Assembly (NCBI GenBank): GCA_002695065.1
Contig: NZNW01000005.1
Coordinates: forward strand, 1-32,656
Reading direction: 5' to 3'
Length of the DNA: 32,656 nucleotides
Source of the DNA: Salinicola sp.
Lineage (GTDB): Bacteria; Pseudomonadota; Gammaproteobacteria; Pseudomonadales; Halomonadaceae
Position 1 is the stretch's first letter. Each line of letters opens with the position of its first letter. Of the stretch, positions 15,269 through 23,058 are shown piece after piece. The notes under the pieces are model-generated. The model saw only the letters and a program-made list of their open reading frames with translations, did no database searches and was not told the origin of the DNA. Position numbers and translations under genes: made by a program.

Positions 15269-15302
15269 ATAAAGAGAGGGAGTACTTCCTGTTTGAATAC
15301 AC

Positions 15303-15319
15303 ATGACAATGATTGTCAT
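15303..15319. promoter_or_regulatory. Fur box proximal to the first TonB receptor gene
   Basis: The 17-mer atgacaatgattgtcat is a perfect palindrome with the 7-1-7 Fur layout (tgacaat-g-attgtca at 15304-15318). It lies 77 bp upstream of the receptor start and 35 bp from the other Fur box, so the divergent promoters are probably co-repressed. Confidence 0.8.
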
Positions 15320-15395
15320 TTAGAATACTGTCGATAACAAACGCCCGGCCGACGGCTGCCGGCTCCTACAACGTGATAAGCGGGCATGCGATCCG

Positions 15396-17447
15396 ATGAA
15401 TCCAGGGAACACTCTCGCCGCCGTGAGCGGCACGCTGCTTTTGGCTTATACGGGAAGCGTACTTGCCCAAGAGCCAACCACCAACAATGATACCGTCGTG
15501 GTCACCAGCACGGCGCTCAAGGTCGACACGCCGCTGCTGGAGACGCCGCGTTCGGCCTCTGTGGTCACCGATACCGAGTTGGAGAGACGCGCGGTCAACA
15601 AGTATGACCAGGTTTTACGCTATCGTGCCGGCGCATTGTCGGCACCCTACGGGAATGATGCCAAGGCGGACTGGTTCTTCTTCCGGGGTTTCTCGGGTGA
15701 GGACTCGACCTACCAGGATGGGCTGCGTCTGTTCCGCGAGGCTGGCTATCTATGGTGGAAAACTGAGCCTTTCGGTCTCGAGCGCGTCGACTTCCTGAAG
15801 GGGCCAGCATCGATCCTATATGGCGAGGCGCCTCCCGGGGGGATCATCAACGCCATCAGCAAGCGCCCGACCGATGAAACTCAAGGGTTGTTCGAAATCC
15901 AGGCCGGCAACAAGGGGCATCGGCAGGTAGGGATCGATACGTCCGGCCCGGTCACCGACAGCGGCGATGTCCGCTACCGTGTCGTTGGATTGTTTCGTGA
16001 CCAGGACGGTGAACTCGACGGTACCGACAACGAGCGAGTCTACTTCGCTCCCAGCCTGGCGGTAGATCTCTCCGACCGGACAACCCTTACGCTGCTGGCA
16101 AGCTACCAGCGCGATCATGGCACGCCAGCAAATGTCTTCTATCTTCCCTACGGTTCCGTCAACGACACGCCATTCGGCAAGGTCGATCGCGATACCGATC
16201 TCGGTGACAACGACAACGATCGTCTTGATCACGAGCAGATATCGGTCGGATACGAACTCGAGCACACCTTTGACGATACCTGGGAATTTCAGCAGAACGC
16301 ACGGTTCGCCTCCCTGGATCTCTTCCTGCGCACGGCTTATCCGTCGTACATGCTCGATGATCGTAACGCTCAGCGGGGACTGACCTACCGCGACGGCAGC
16401 TACGACGCCTTCACTATCGATAACCGCATGATCGGCACCTGGTACACCGACAACACCGAGAACACGCTGTTGGTGGGGCTGGATTATCAGCACCTGGATG
16501 CGGACTACCTTAGCCGAGATAACTTCGCCTACGACACCATCGATATCTTCGATCCGCAAGATAGCGGCATTGGCCAACCCGGCGATCCGACATACTACGA
16601 TCAGGGCAAGGAGCAGATTGGTGTCTACGTTCAGGATCAACTTCGTCTCTACGATCGCTGGGTCCTGCTCGCCGGGGCGCGGCACGATAGCGTCGACGTC
16701 ACCAACAAGCAGGAGGGGGGCGAGGATCAGAGCTACGACGATACGCAGATGTCCTACACCGGCGGCGTCATGTATCTGGGCGATTACGGTCTCTCGCCAT
16801 ACCTGAGTTATAGCGAGTCATTCACGCCCAACATAGGCAACGATCTGAATGGTGATGCCTATCAGCCTAGCGAGGGTAAACAGTGGGAGCTGGGGCTCAA
16901 GTACGCACCCGATTGGCTGGATGGTTATGTCACTGCAGCTGTTTTCGACCTGAAGGAGAGTGACACGCTCTATCCCAGCGGCGGCTCCTCAAGTAACCAG
17001 GGTGGGGAGCGTCATTCGCGCGGGTTCGAGCTGGAAGGGGTGGGTTACGTGACCGACAACCTTCAGGTCACGGCGGCTTACACCTACACCGATGTGACGG
17101 TGGATGTCAGCGATACTCAGAAGGAACTTCGAGCCGGGCTGATACCGCGTCATCAGGCATCGCTGTGGCTGGATTACGACTTCGATCGAGGTGCGCTGGA
17201 TGGACTGGGCCTGGGTGCCGGGGCGCGTTACATCGGTACCAGCGTGGACTCGCCTCAGTACAGCGACACCCAAGTGGAGGCCTATACCGTTTATGACGCG
17301 ATGGCGAGCTACGACATCGATTCGCACTGGACCGCTCAGGTCAACGTCACCAATCTGACGGATAAAGAGTACGTCAGCGGTTGTGACTACTGGTGTTACT
17401 ACGGCGAATCTCGTAGCGTCATCGGCAGTCTGAAATACCGTTGGTAG
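15396..17447 (+). CDS. TonB-dependent siderophore receptor, FhuA/FoxA-like
   Basis: This 683-residue outer-membrane receptor has a signal peptide (cleavage near LAQ-EPT, residue 25), a TonB-box-like DTVVVTST (residues 32-39), a plug domain (about 45-165, with ERVDFLKGPASILYG and PPGGIINAISKRP) and a 22-strand barrel ending in a terminal aromatic residue. The late GCDYWCYYG loop with its cysteine pair and the final LKYRW are typical of ferrichrome/ferrioxamine-type receptors, fitting the FhuBD genes opposite. The ATG at 15396 has a weak ribosome binding site. A nearer upstream ATG is out of frame. A Fur box precedes it and a strong terminator follows. Confidence 0.9.
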   Translation: MNPGNTLAAVSGTLLLAYTGSVLAQEPTTNNDTVVVTSTALKVDTPLLETPRSASVVTDTELERRAVNKYDQVLRYRAGALSAPYGNDAKADWFFFRGFSGEDSTYQDGLRLFREAGYLWWKTEPFGLERVDFLKGPASILYGEAPPGGIINAISKRPTDETQGLFEIQAGNKGHRQVGIDTSGPVTDSGDVRYRVVGLFRDQDGELDGTDNERVYFAPSLAVDLSDRTTLTLLASYQRDHGTPANVFYLPYGSVNDTPFGKVDRDTDLGDNDNDRLDHEQISVGYELEHTFDDTWEFQQNARFASLDLFLRTAYPSYMLDDRNAQRGLTYRDGSYDAFTIDNRMIGTWYTDNTENTLLVGLDYQHLDADYLSRDNFAYDTIDIFDPQDSGIGQPGDPTYYDQGKEQIGVYVQDQLRLYDRWVLLAGARHDSVDVTNKQEGGEDQSYDDTQMSYTGGVMYLGDYGLSPYLSYSESFTPNIGNDLNGDAYQPSEGKQWELGLKYAPDWLDGYVTAAVFDLKESDTLYPSGGSSSNQGGERHSRGFELEGVGYVTDNLQVTAAYTYTDVTVDVSDTQKELRAGLIPRHQASLWLDYDFDRGALDGLGLGAGARYIGTSVDSPQYSDTQVEAYTVYDAMASYDIDSHWTAQVNVTNLTDKEYVSGCDYWCYYGESRSVIGSLKYRW

Positions 17448-17481
17448 ACAATTTCTGCACTGAACCTCTGCCATGAACAGA

Positions 17482-17505
17482 AGCCCGGCCAATGCCGGGC
17501 TTTTT
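17482..17505 (+). terminator. Rho-independent terminator of the first receptor gene
   Basis: The 8-bp stem agcccggc/gccgggct (17482-17489 with 17494-17501) has a caat loop and is followed by a T-run. It lies 35 bp after the receptor stop codon. Confidence 0.9.
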
Positions 17506-17550
17506 GTTGGATGACGCCTGGCTTGCGACATCTGGCGTTATGCGTAATTC

Positions 17551-17569
17551 AATAATGATTCTCGTTTCT
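17551..17569. promoter_or_regulatory. Fur box upstream of the second TonB receptor gene
   Basis: The 19-mer aataatgattctcgtttct matches the common Fur site GATAATGATTCTCATTATC in most positions. It lies 78 bp upstream of the receptor start, in an AT-rich stretch that also carries promoter-like TATAGAATG (17591-17599). Confidence 0.7.
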
Positions 17570-17646
17570 ATTCATATTGATCTCGGGACGCTATAGAATG
17601 GGCCCGCTTTTTACTCCGCCCGCCCATATCGATAGGTCCAAGGCTA

Positions 17647-19866
17647 ATGAACTCAGGTATCGCGTCTCCCGAGAACAGACGTCTCTTCGGCAGGTTGGCT
17701 TTTGTTACGGTGACCATAAGCGCGCCACCTGTCGTCACCACGAGCTGGGCCCAAGGCAATCCTGGCGATAGTCAGTCCCTCGATACGGTCACCGTCACCA
17801 GCCAGGCGATCACGACCAGTGGTGATACGCCGCCGCCGGTTTTTGCGGGCGGGCAGGTCGCTGCCGGGGGACGGATCGGGGTTCTCGGCGAGCAGGACAC
17901 GATGAATGTGCCGTTCAACGTCATCAGTTACACCAGCGAACTGATCGAGAACCAGCAGGCCGACACGCTGGGTGACGTGCTGCAAAACGATGCCTCGGTG
18001 ATGGTCGGCAAGGGGTTCGGCAACTACTCGGAGTCATTCAAGGTCCGCGGCTTCGACCTGTACGGTGACGATATTTCCTACGGTGGGCTATACGGCGTAC
18101 TGCCACGCCAGCTGATCAACACCAGCATGATGGGGCGGGTCGAACTGTTCAAAGGTGCCAGTGCGTTCGCCAATGGCGTGCCGGCCGGCGGCACTGGCGT
18201 TGGCGGCGCGGTCAACATCGAGCCAAAGCGGGCGACCGACGAGCCGATCACCCGAATTTCCACGGGATATCAGTCGGATAGCTACGGCGAGACCGAACTC
18301 GACGTGGGTCGGCGCTTCGGCGATCAGAATGAATATGGGATTCGGGCCAGTATCAATCGCGGCCGTGGCGATATGGCGATCGATGACGAAAGCCGCAAGA
18401 ATACGTCCGCGATCATAGGGCTGGATTACCGAGGCGATCGTGCTCGGGCATCGCTGGACGTCGGTCACCAGAAATCCGTCATCGATGGCGGCCGCCTGAA
18501 TGCGAACCTGGCCAATTACACCGGTGACGCCGTTCCGTCGGTGCCGGGTGCCGACAGCAACTACACGCCGAGCTGGAATCACGCGAGCCTGGAAACCAAC
18601 TTCGCCATGCTGCGGGGTGAGTACGATTTCAGTGACGCCTGGACAGGCTATGCGGCGATCGGGGGGAATCGTACCCACGAGCGGAGCCTGGCGGGCTCAC
18701 CTAGCGTGATCAATGAAGATGGAGATGCCACGGTTTCCCAGCTCGATACGGCTTATCAGTCGGAGACCTTCGCCAGCCAAGTCGGTTTGCGCGGGCAGTT
18801 GGACACCGGACCGGTCTCCCATCAGGTTAATCTGGGGTACTCCAGCGTCTACTCCCGCAAGGATGTCGCCTTCGATGGCATCTTTACCGGCGCACCGACC
18901 AATATCTATGATCCGGTCGATGTTCCCATTCGTGAGCCCAACTTCCCTAGCGGCGATCTTGGTGACCCGACGACAACGGGGCGCACCTACAATAACGGCG
19001 TGTCCTTGTCCGATACGTTGGGAGTCTTCGATGATCGTGTGTTGCTGACGCTTGGCGGTCGCTATCAGGAAATCGAAGTCAACAACTACAACGGCAACAC
19101 TGGCGTTCGCGACAGTCGTTTCACGGAATCCCGCGTCACGCCTATCTACGGCATCGTCTACAAGGCGACGGACAGCATTTCGCTCTACGCCAATCACATC
19201 GAAGCGTTGCAGCAGGGGGAAACGGCGCCCAGCCAGAGCAATTATCCCAGCCTGACGAATGCCAATGAAATACTGGGTATCGTGCGCTCCAAGCAGGATG
19301 AAGTCGGTGCCAAGTTCGATTACGGCAATATCGGCGGTGGCATCAGCCTGTTCCAGATCGAGCAGCCGCAGGTCAGCATTGAGGACAACACTGCCGGTTA
19401 CAACGGCGAGCAACGCAACCGCGGCATCGAGTTGAGTGGCTATGGAGTGCCGTTGGAAGGCGTGCGCGTGTTGGCGAGTGCCACCTTCATGGATCCGGAA
19501 CTCCGTAATACCACCAATGGTGAGAACGATGGCAACGACGCGCCTGGTGTGCCGACCTATCGTTATGTGCTGGGCGGTGAGTGGGATATCCCCCACATGG
19601 ACCGGCTCACGGCGACCGGCCGGTTCATCCGCACCGGCTCGCAGTACGTCGATGAGGCCAATAACCTCGAGGTCGATCCCTGGAATCGTCTCGATCTCGG
19701 CTTCCGCTACACCATGCCCCTCAACGAGGCCAGCCTGATCTGGAGGGCTGGCGTCGACAACGTCACCGACGAGGATTACTGGGCGTCTGCCGCGACGACC
19801 GGTTCCCAGACGCTGGTTCAGGGAGAGCCGCGGACCTTCAAGCTTTCGGCAACGGTGGAGTTCTAG
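17647..19866 (+). CDS. TonB-dependent siderophore receptor (second)
   Basis: This 739-residue outer-membrane receptor has a signal peptide (cleavage near SWAQ-GNP, residue 36) and a TonB-box-like DTVTVTSQ (46-53). A plug domain (about 85-215) carries SFKVRGFDLYGDD, RVELFKGASAFANGVPAGGTGVGGAVNIEPKRA and related stretches. The barrel ends with LSATVEF, a proper C-terminal aromatic. It is clearly different from the first receptor and is nearer to catecholate or mixed-siderophore receptors. The ligand cannot be determined. Codon choice in both receptors is visibly less GC-rich than in the dgc genes. It has its own Fur box, and a shared bidirectional terminator separates it from gbcA. Confidence 0.88.
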   Translation: MNSGIASPENRRLFGRLAFVTVTISAPPVVTTSWAQGNPGDSQSLDTVTVTSQAITTSGDTPPPVFAGGQVAAGGRIGVLGEQDTMNVPFNVISYTSELIENQQADTLGDVLQNDASVMVGKGFGNYSESFKVRGFDLYGDDISYGGLYGVLPRQLINTSMMGRVELFKGASAFANGVPAGGTGVGGAVNIEPKRATDEPITRISTGYQSDSYGETELDVGRRFGDQNEYGIRASINRGRGDMAIDDESRKNTSAIIGLDYRGDRARASLDVGHQKSVIDGGRLNANLANYTGDAVPSVPGADSNYTPSWNHASLETNFAMLRGEYDFSDAWTGYAAIGGNRTHERSLAGSPSVINEDGDATVSQLDTAYQSETFASQVGLRGQLDTGPVSHQVNLGYSSVYSRKDVAFDGIFTGAPTNIYDPVDVPIREPNFPSGDLGDPTTTGRTYNNGVSLSDTLGVFDDRVLLTLGGRYQEIEVNNYNGNTGVRDSRFTESRVTPIYGIVYKATDSISLYANHIEALQQGETAPSQSNYPSLTNANEILGIVRSKQDEVGAKFDYGNIGGGISLFQIEQPQVSIEDNTAGYNGEQRNRGIELSGYGVPLEGVRVLASATFMDPELRNTTNGENDGNDAPGVPTYRYVLGGEWDIPHMDRLTATGRFIRTGSQYVDEANNLEVDPWNRLDLGFRYTMPLNEASLIWRAGVDNVTDEDYWASAATTGSQTLVQGEPRTFKLSATVEF

Positions 19867-19886
19867 TTCGCGAATCTCCTGGCAAC

Positions 19887-19926
19887 CAGCAAAAAGGCGC
19901 CTCCTTCGGGAAGCGCCTTTTTGCTG
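19887..19926. terminator. Bidirectional terminator between the receptor gene and gbcA
   Basis: The 14-nt arms cagcaaaaaggcgc (19887-19900) and gcgcctttttgctg (19913-19926) are perfect complements around a 12-nt loop. T-tracts occur in both directions, which suits the convergent genes ending at 19866 and 19977. Confidence 0.9.
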
Positions 19927-19976
19927 GGTGGATGACCGGTAAAGCGTGGATCGCTTGCCGCTGAAGCCGTGCAGCG

Positions 19977-21266
19977 TTACTGCGAGGCGACCTGCAGCTG
20001 AGGCGATGTCTCGACGTCGAGATTGGCCCGCAGTGTCTCACTGTACCAGTTGACGAAATCGATGACGCCGAACTCGTAGGTCTGCGAGTAGGGGCCGGGC
20101 TGATAGGCGCGGGAATTGATGCCGAGCTGGTTCTCCTCGGCCAGGCGGCGGTCCTGATCGTTGGTGGCGTCCCACACCTGGCGCAGCCGTTCGGGGTCGT
20201 AGTCGGTCCCTTCGACGGCATCCTTGTGCACCAGCCACTTGGTGGTGACCAGCGTCTCCTGCGGACCCAGCGGCAGCACGCGGAAGACCACGGCATGGTC
20301 GCCCATGAAGTGGTTCCAGGAGTTGGGCAGGTGGAGGATGCGCAGCGAGCCCATGTCCGCGTTGGGTATATGGCCCATCAGCTTGTTGCAGCCTGGCTTG
20401 CCGTCCATGGTCATCGAGACGATGCCGTCGATCAGCGGGGTGCGGGTGAGACGGTTGCGCTTGCCGAATCGGGCCAGCTGCCACGGTACCTCACAGGTGG
20501 TCCAGTCGGCCTGCTTGCGGGCGACCAGATCGCGGTACTCGCCAGTGGAGCGGGGGTCATCGGTATCGTCGAATTCGATCAGCGAGTTGAGCAGTTCGGG
20601 ATGGGCGCCGTTGCAGTGGTAGCACTCGCGATTGTTCTCGATCACCAGCTTCCAGTTGCAGCGCTCGACGATGTTGGACTCCACCGCGACCTTGACGTTG
20701 TCCATCTCGTGGGGCGAGAGATAGTGCTCCAGCGAGACCAGGAAGTCGTCGATCGGCTCAGGGTCCTTGCTCAGGTTGATGAACACGAAGCCTCCGGCGC
20801 TCTTCACCGCTACGGGTTTGAGGCCATAGGCGCTCATGTCGAACTCGGTACCCATGTCGCTGCCGGCGAACAGCAGCCGGCCGTCGAGTTCGTAGGTCCA
20901 CTGATGGTAGGGGCAGACCAGCTTGGCCACCTTGCCCTTGTCCTTGAGACACAGGCGCGAGCCGCGGTGGCGACAGACGTTGTGAAAGGCGTGAATCTTG
21001 TTTTCGGCACCGCGCAGAACGATGATCGAGTTGCTGCCCACTTCGAGCTTGAAGTAGTTGCCCTTGGCGGGGATCTCGCAGCTCATGCCGGCGAACAGCC
21101 ACTGCTTCTCGAAGATCTCCTCCATGTCTACCTGGAACAGCCGCGGGTCGTTGTAGAAGGGCTGGGGCAGCGAATAGGTCGGGTCACGCTGATCCAGCAT
21201 ATCCGCCACGGCCTTGCGGGTCGCGCTGAGAGCGTCATCCAGGCTGTCGCGTGGAAGTGGTGACAT
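19977..21266 (-). CDS. gbcA: Glycine betaine monooxygenase, Rieske oxygenase component GbcA
   Basis: This 429-residue Rieske non-heme iron oxygenase demethylates glycine betaine to dimethylglycine plus formaldehyde with O2 and electrons from GbcB. The Rieske 2Fe-2S motif is C98-x-H100 and C118-x2-H121 (NVCRHRG, CPYHQW). The mononuclear iron site has His217 and His222 in ENNRECYHCNGAHPE. The start is set at 21266, preceded on the minus strand by gagga eight bases away, which gives the standard N-terminus; upstream in-frame ATG at 21314 would add 16 non-conserved residues. It is transcribed divergently from gbcB across 438 bp. In Pseudomonas both are activated by GbdR in response to betaine; the regulator gene is not in this window. 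Confidence 0.95.
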   Translation of the reverse strand: MSPLPRDSLDDALSATRKAVADMLDQRDPTYSLPQPFYNDPRLFQVDMEEIFEKQWLFAGMSCEIPAKGNYFKLEVGSNSIIVLRGAENKIHAFHNVCRHRGSRLCLKDKGKVAKLVCPYHQWTYELDGRLLFAGSDMGTEFDMSAYGLKPVAVKSAGGFVFINLSKDPEPIDDFLVSLEHYLSPHEMDNVKVAVESNIVERCNWKLVIENNRECYHCNGAHPELLNSLIEFDDTDDPRSTGEYRDLVARKQADWTTCEVPWQLARFGKRNRLTRTPLIDGIVSMTMDGKPGCNKLMGHIPNADMGSLRILHLPNSWNHFMGDHAVVFRVLPLGPQETLVTTKWLVHKDAVEGTDYDPERLRQVWDATNDQDRRLAEENQLGINSRAYQPGPYSQTYEFGVIDFVNWYSETLRANLDVETSPQLQVASQ

Positions 21267-21704
21267 GGTCGCATCCTCATCAAACAATAGAGTGTGGGTC
21301 TTTCCCGAGCCCATTGGCGGGATCGACCTGGGTGTGGCGGCGCGTGGCTAGTCGGTAGCAATTCGATCCGTTCGGCGGAGTGTCGCTCAGGCGATAGCTT
21401 GGAAGTTGTCCAGCCGCGACACTCGTCGATGCCAGGCCGACCGCCAAGCACAAATGCTCACCGGGAAGTCACCTGTCGACACCCTGTCGCCCAGGAAGCT
21501 GCGCGGGTGTCACGGCGAGTCAATTTTCGTATCGGCATCGAGGGTTTGGCAGCACCTGGGGGTGGTTGGCATGCCCGTGTCGTTGATAGGCAAGTCGGTA
21601 CGCGTCGGCGTGCGCAGAATCCGCTGAGGATGGTAATTCACCGGAAGCGGCTGTGCGGATTGGCGTTCTCGCCCTGGCCATTTCCCCGATCGAGTGCGGT
21701 GACG
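21267..21704. promoter_or_regulatory. 438-bp divergent regulatory region between gbcA and gbcB
   Basis: No gene is supported here. The region contains an 8-bp inverted repeat agtgtcgc/gcgacact (21379-21386 and 21416-21423). The hexamer tgtcgc recurs at 21381 and 21485, and at 21416-21421 on the minus strand. A related tgtcga is at 21474. Such clustered sites would fit an AraC-family activator like GbdR acting on both promoters, but I do not identify a definite consensus match. No Fur or sigma-54 site was seen. Confidence 0.45.
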
Positions 21705-22805
21705 ATGCAATTCTTCAATCCGGTCAATACGCAAACCTGGACCAACGGCCGACATCAGGTGCGGTGCGTCAAGGTCATTCAGGAAACCTGGAACGTGCGG
21801 ACGTTCTGTTTCATGGCCGACCAGCCGGTGATGTTCTTCTTCAAGCCGGGGCAGTTCGTCACGCTGGAGCTAGAGATAGCCGGTCAGCCGGTGATGCGTT
21901 CCTACACGATTTCCAGCTCCCCCTCGATTCCTTACAGCTTCTCGATCACCGTCAAGCGGCTGCCGGGGGGGCAGGTCTCCAACTGGTTGCACGACAATCT
22001 CAAGATCGGTGACCCGATGGTGGTTCACGGGCCGGTCGGCGATTTCAACGTCATCGATCACCCGGCGGAGAAAGTGCTGATGCTGTCAGGCGGTGTCGGG
22101 ATCACGCCGTTGATGTCGATGACGCGCTGGTTCTTCGATACCAATGCCGCCGTCGACCTGGAGTTCATCCACTGCGCTCAGGCGCCCAACGACATCATCT
22201 ACCACCGTGAACTGGTGCACATGTTCTCGCGCCTGCCGGAGTTCCGTCTGCATATCGTATGCGAGCGCAGCGACGAGCTCAGCCAGGCCTGGTCCGGTTT
22301 TCGGGGCTATCTGACGCGGCAGATGCTGACGCTGATGGCGCCCGACTATCTCGAGCGGGAAGTGTTCTGCTGTGGGCCGGCGCCATTCATGAAGGCGGTG
22401 CGCCAGGTGCTGCAGGAAGATGGCTTCGACATGTCCAGCTACCACCAGGAGTCCTTCGGCGCGACGCCGTTGAGCGTTCAGGAGGACGTGCTGGAACTGG
22501 CCGAGCAGGCTGAAGCCGACGCCGAGGAGGTCGACACGGCGACGCTGATGCCGGTCGAGTTCACCGGCAGTGGCAAGAGTATCCGGGTCAGCGAGAACGA
22601 CACCATTCACTCGGCGGCGGCCAAGCTGGGGCTGCATATTCCCAAGGCCTGCGGGATGGGGATCTGCGGTACCTGTCGTGTGATGAAGCTCGAGGGCGAG
22701 GTCGAGATGGAGCACAACGGCGGCATCACCGAGGAGGACGAAGCCGAGGGTTTCATCCTGTCATGCTGCTCGAAGCCGCGGGGGAAAGTCGTCATCGATT
22801 TCTGA
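21705..22805 (+). CDS. gbcB: Glycine betaine monooxygenase reductase component GbcB
   Basis: This 366-residue flavodoxin-reductase/ferredoxin fusion supplies electrons to GbcA. Domains in order are an FAD-binding barrel (residues 15-115, with R65-SYT), an NAD(P)H-binding domain (120-235, with SGGVGITPLMS and FCCGPAPFM) and a C-terminal plant-type 2Fe-2S ferredoxin (280-366) with C316, C321, C324 and C354 (C355 adjacent). ATG 21705 gives the family's usual length; the upstream frame is open but not protein-like. The ribosome binding site (ggtga) is weak. The stop codon (22803-22805) abuts a heptad tandem array, so the 3' UTR starts directly in repeat DNA. Confidence 0.94.
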   Translation: MQFFNPVNTQTWTNGRHQVRCVKVIQETWNVRTFCFMADQPVMFFFKPGQFVTLELEIAGQPVMRSYTISSSPSIPYSFSITVKRLPGGQVSNWLHDNLKIGDPMVVHGPVGDFNVIDHPAEKVLMLSGGVGITPLMSMTRWFFDTNAAVDLEFIHCAQAPNDIIYHRELVHMFSRLPEFRLHIVCERSDELSQAWSGFRGYLTRQMLTLMAPDYLEREVFCCGPAPFMKAVRQVLQEDGFDMSSYHQESFGATPLSVQEDVLELAEQAEADAEEVDTATLMPVEFTGSGKSIRVSENDTIHSAAAKLGLHIPKACGMGICGTCRVMKLEGEVEMEHNGGITEEDEAEGFILSCCSKPRGKVVIDF

Positions 22806-22887
22806 GCTACGAGCTACGAGCTACGAGCTACGAGCTACGAGCTACGAGCTACGAGCAAAGAGCAAAGAGCAAAGAGCAAAGAGCTGC
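22804..22887. repeat. Heptanucleotide tandem array: 7 x GAGCTAC, 4 x GAGCAAA, 1 x GAGCTGC
   Basis: Seven exact copies of gagctac (22804-22852) are followed by four exact copies of gagcaaa (22853-22880) and one gagctgc (22881-22887). The first copy overlaps the last two bases of the gbcB stop codon. Exact copies in two homogeneous blocks point to recent slippage expansion of two variants. The unit agrees in form (AGCNNNN) with the degenerate array at 3023-3050. Confidence 0.95.
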
Positions 22888-22943
22888 AAGCGTTAGACCT
22901 TTGGACCTGGCGGCTGTCGTCGCAGCGTCATTCGGTGGCGTGA

Positions 22944-23050
22944 CGAGACCGTTTCACCATCGAGGTAACTCCTAGTCTGGTCTCGCGCCTTCTTTCGATG
23001 TCGTCGCCAGAGCGGCACGACGCAAGGCATTCCGAGACCAGACCCAGGAG
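22944..23050 (+). promoter_or_regulatory. Structured leader of fdhA with alternative pairing
   Basis: The strand gtctggtctcg (22975-22985) is the exact complement of cgagaccagac (23033-23043), which ends two bases before the fdhA ribosome binding site aggag (23046-23050). Inside this 11-bp stem lie gcctt/aaggc (22987-22991 with 23024-23028) and a bulged hairpin gtcgt-c-gcc / ggc-acgac (23000-23008 with 23014-23021). The core ggtctcg (22979-22985) can instead pair with an upstream cgagacc (22944-22950). Mutually exclusive pairing resembles a riboswitch or attenuator. It could also be a protein operator. Confidence 0.5.
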
Positions 23051-23058
23051 TTCACACC

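Noticed and set aside
11409-19866. Transposon or integrative element carrying the iron genes
   Set aside because: No transposase, integrase, terminal repeat or tRNA junction was seen, so insertion remains only a hypothesis.
20226-21263. 345-codon plus-strand frame opposite gbcA
   Set aside because: Antisense shadow; gbcA on the minus strand has the Rieske and iron-site motifs.
22804-22887. CRISPR array
   Set aside because: The units are 7 bp and directly adjacent, with no spacers and no cas genes.
22763-22975. Repetitive 70-residue frame (SYELRAT repeats) over the heptad array
   Set aside because: It is a translation of the tandem DNA repeat and the end of gbcB in another frame.
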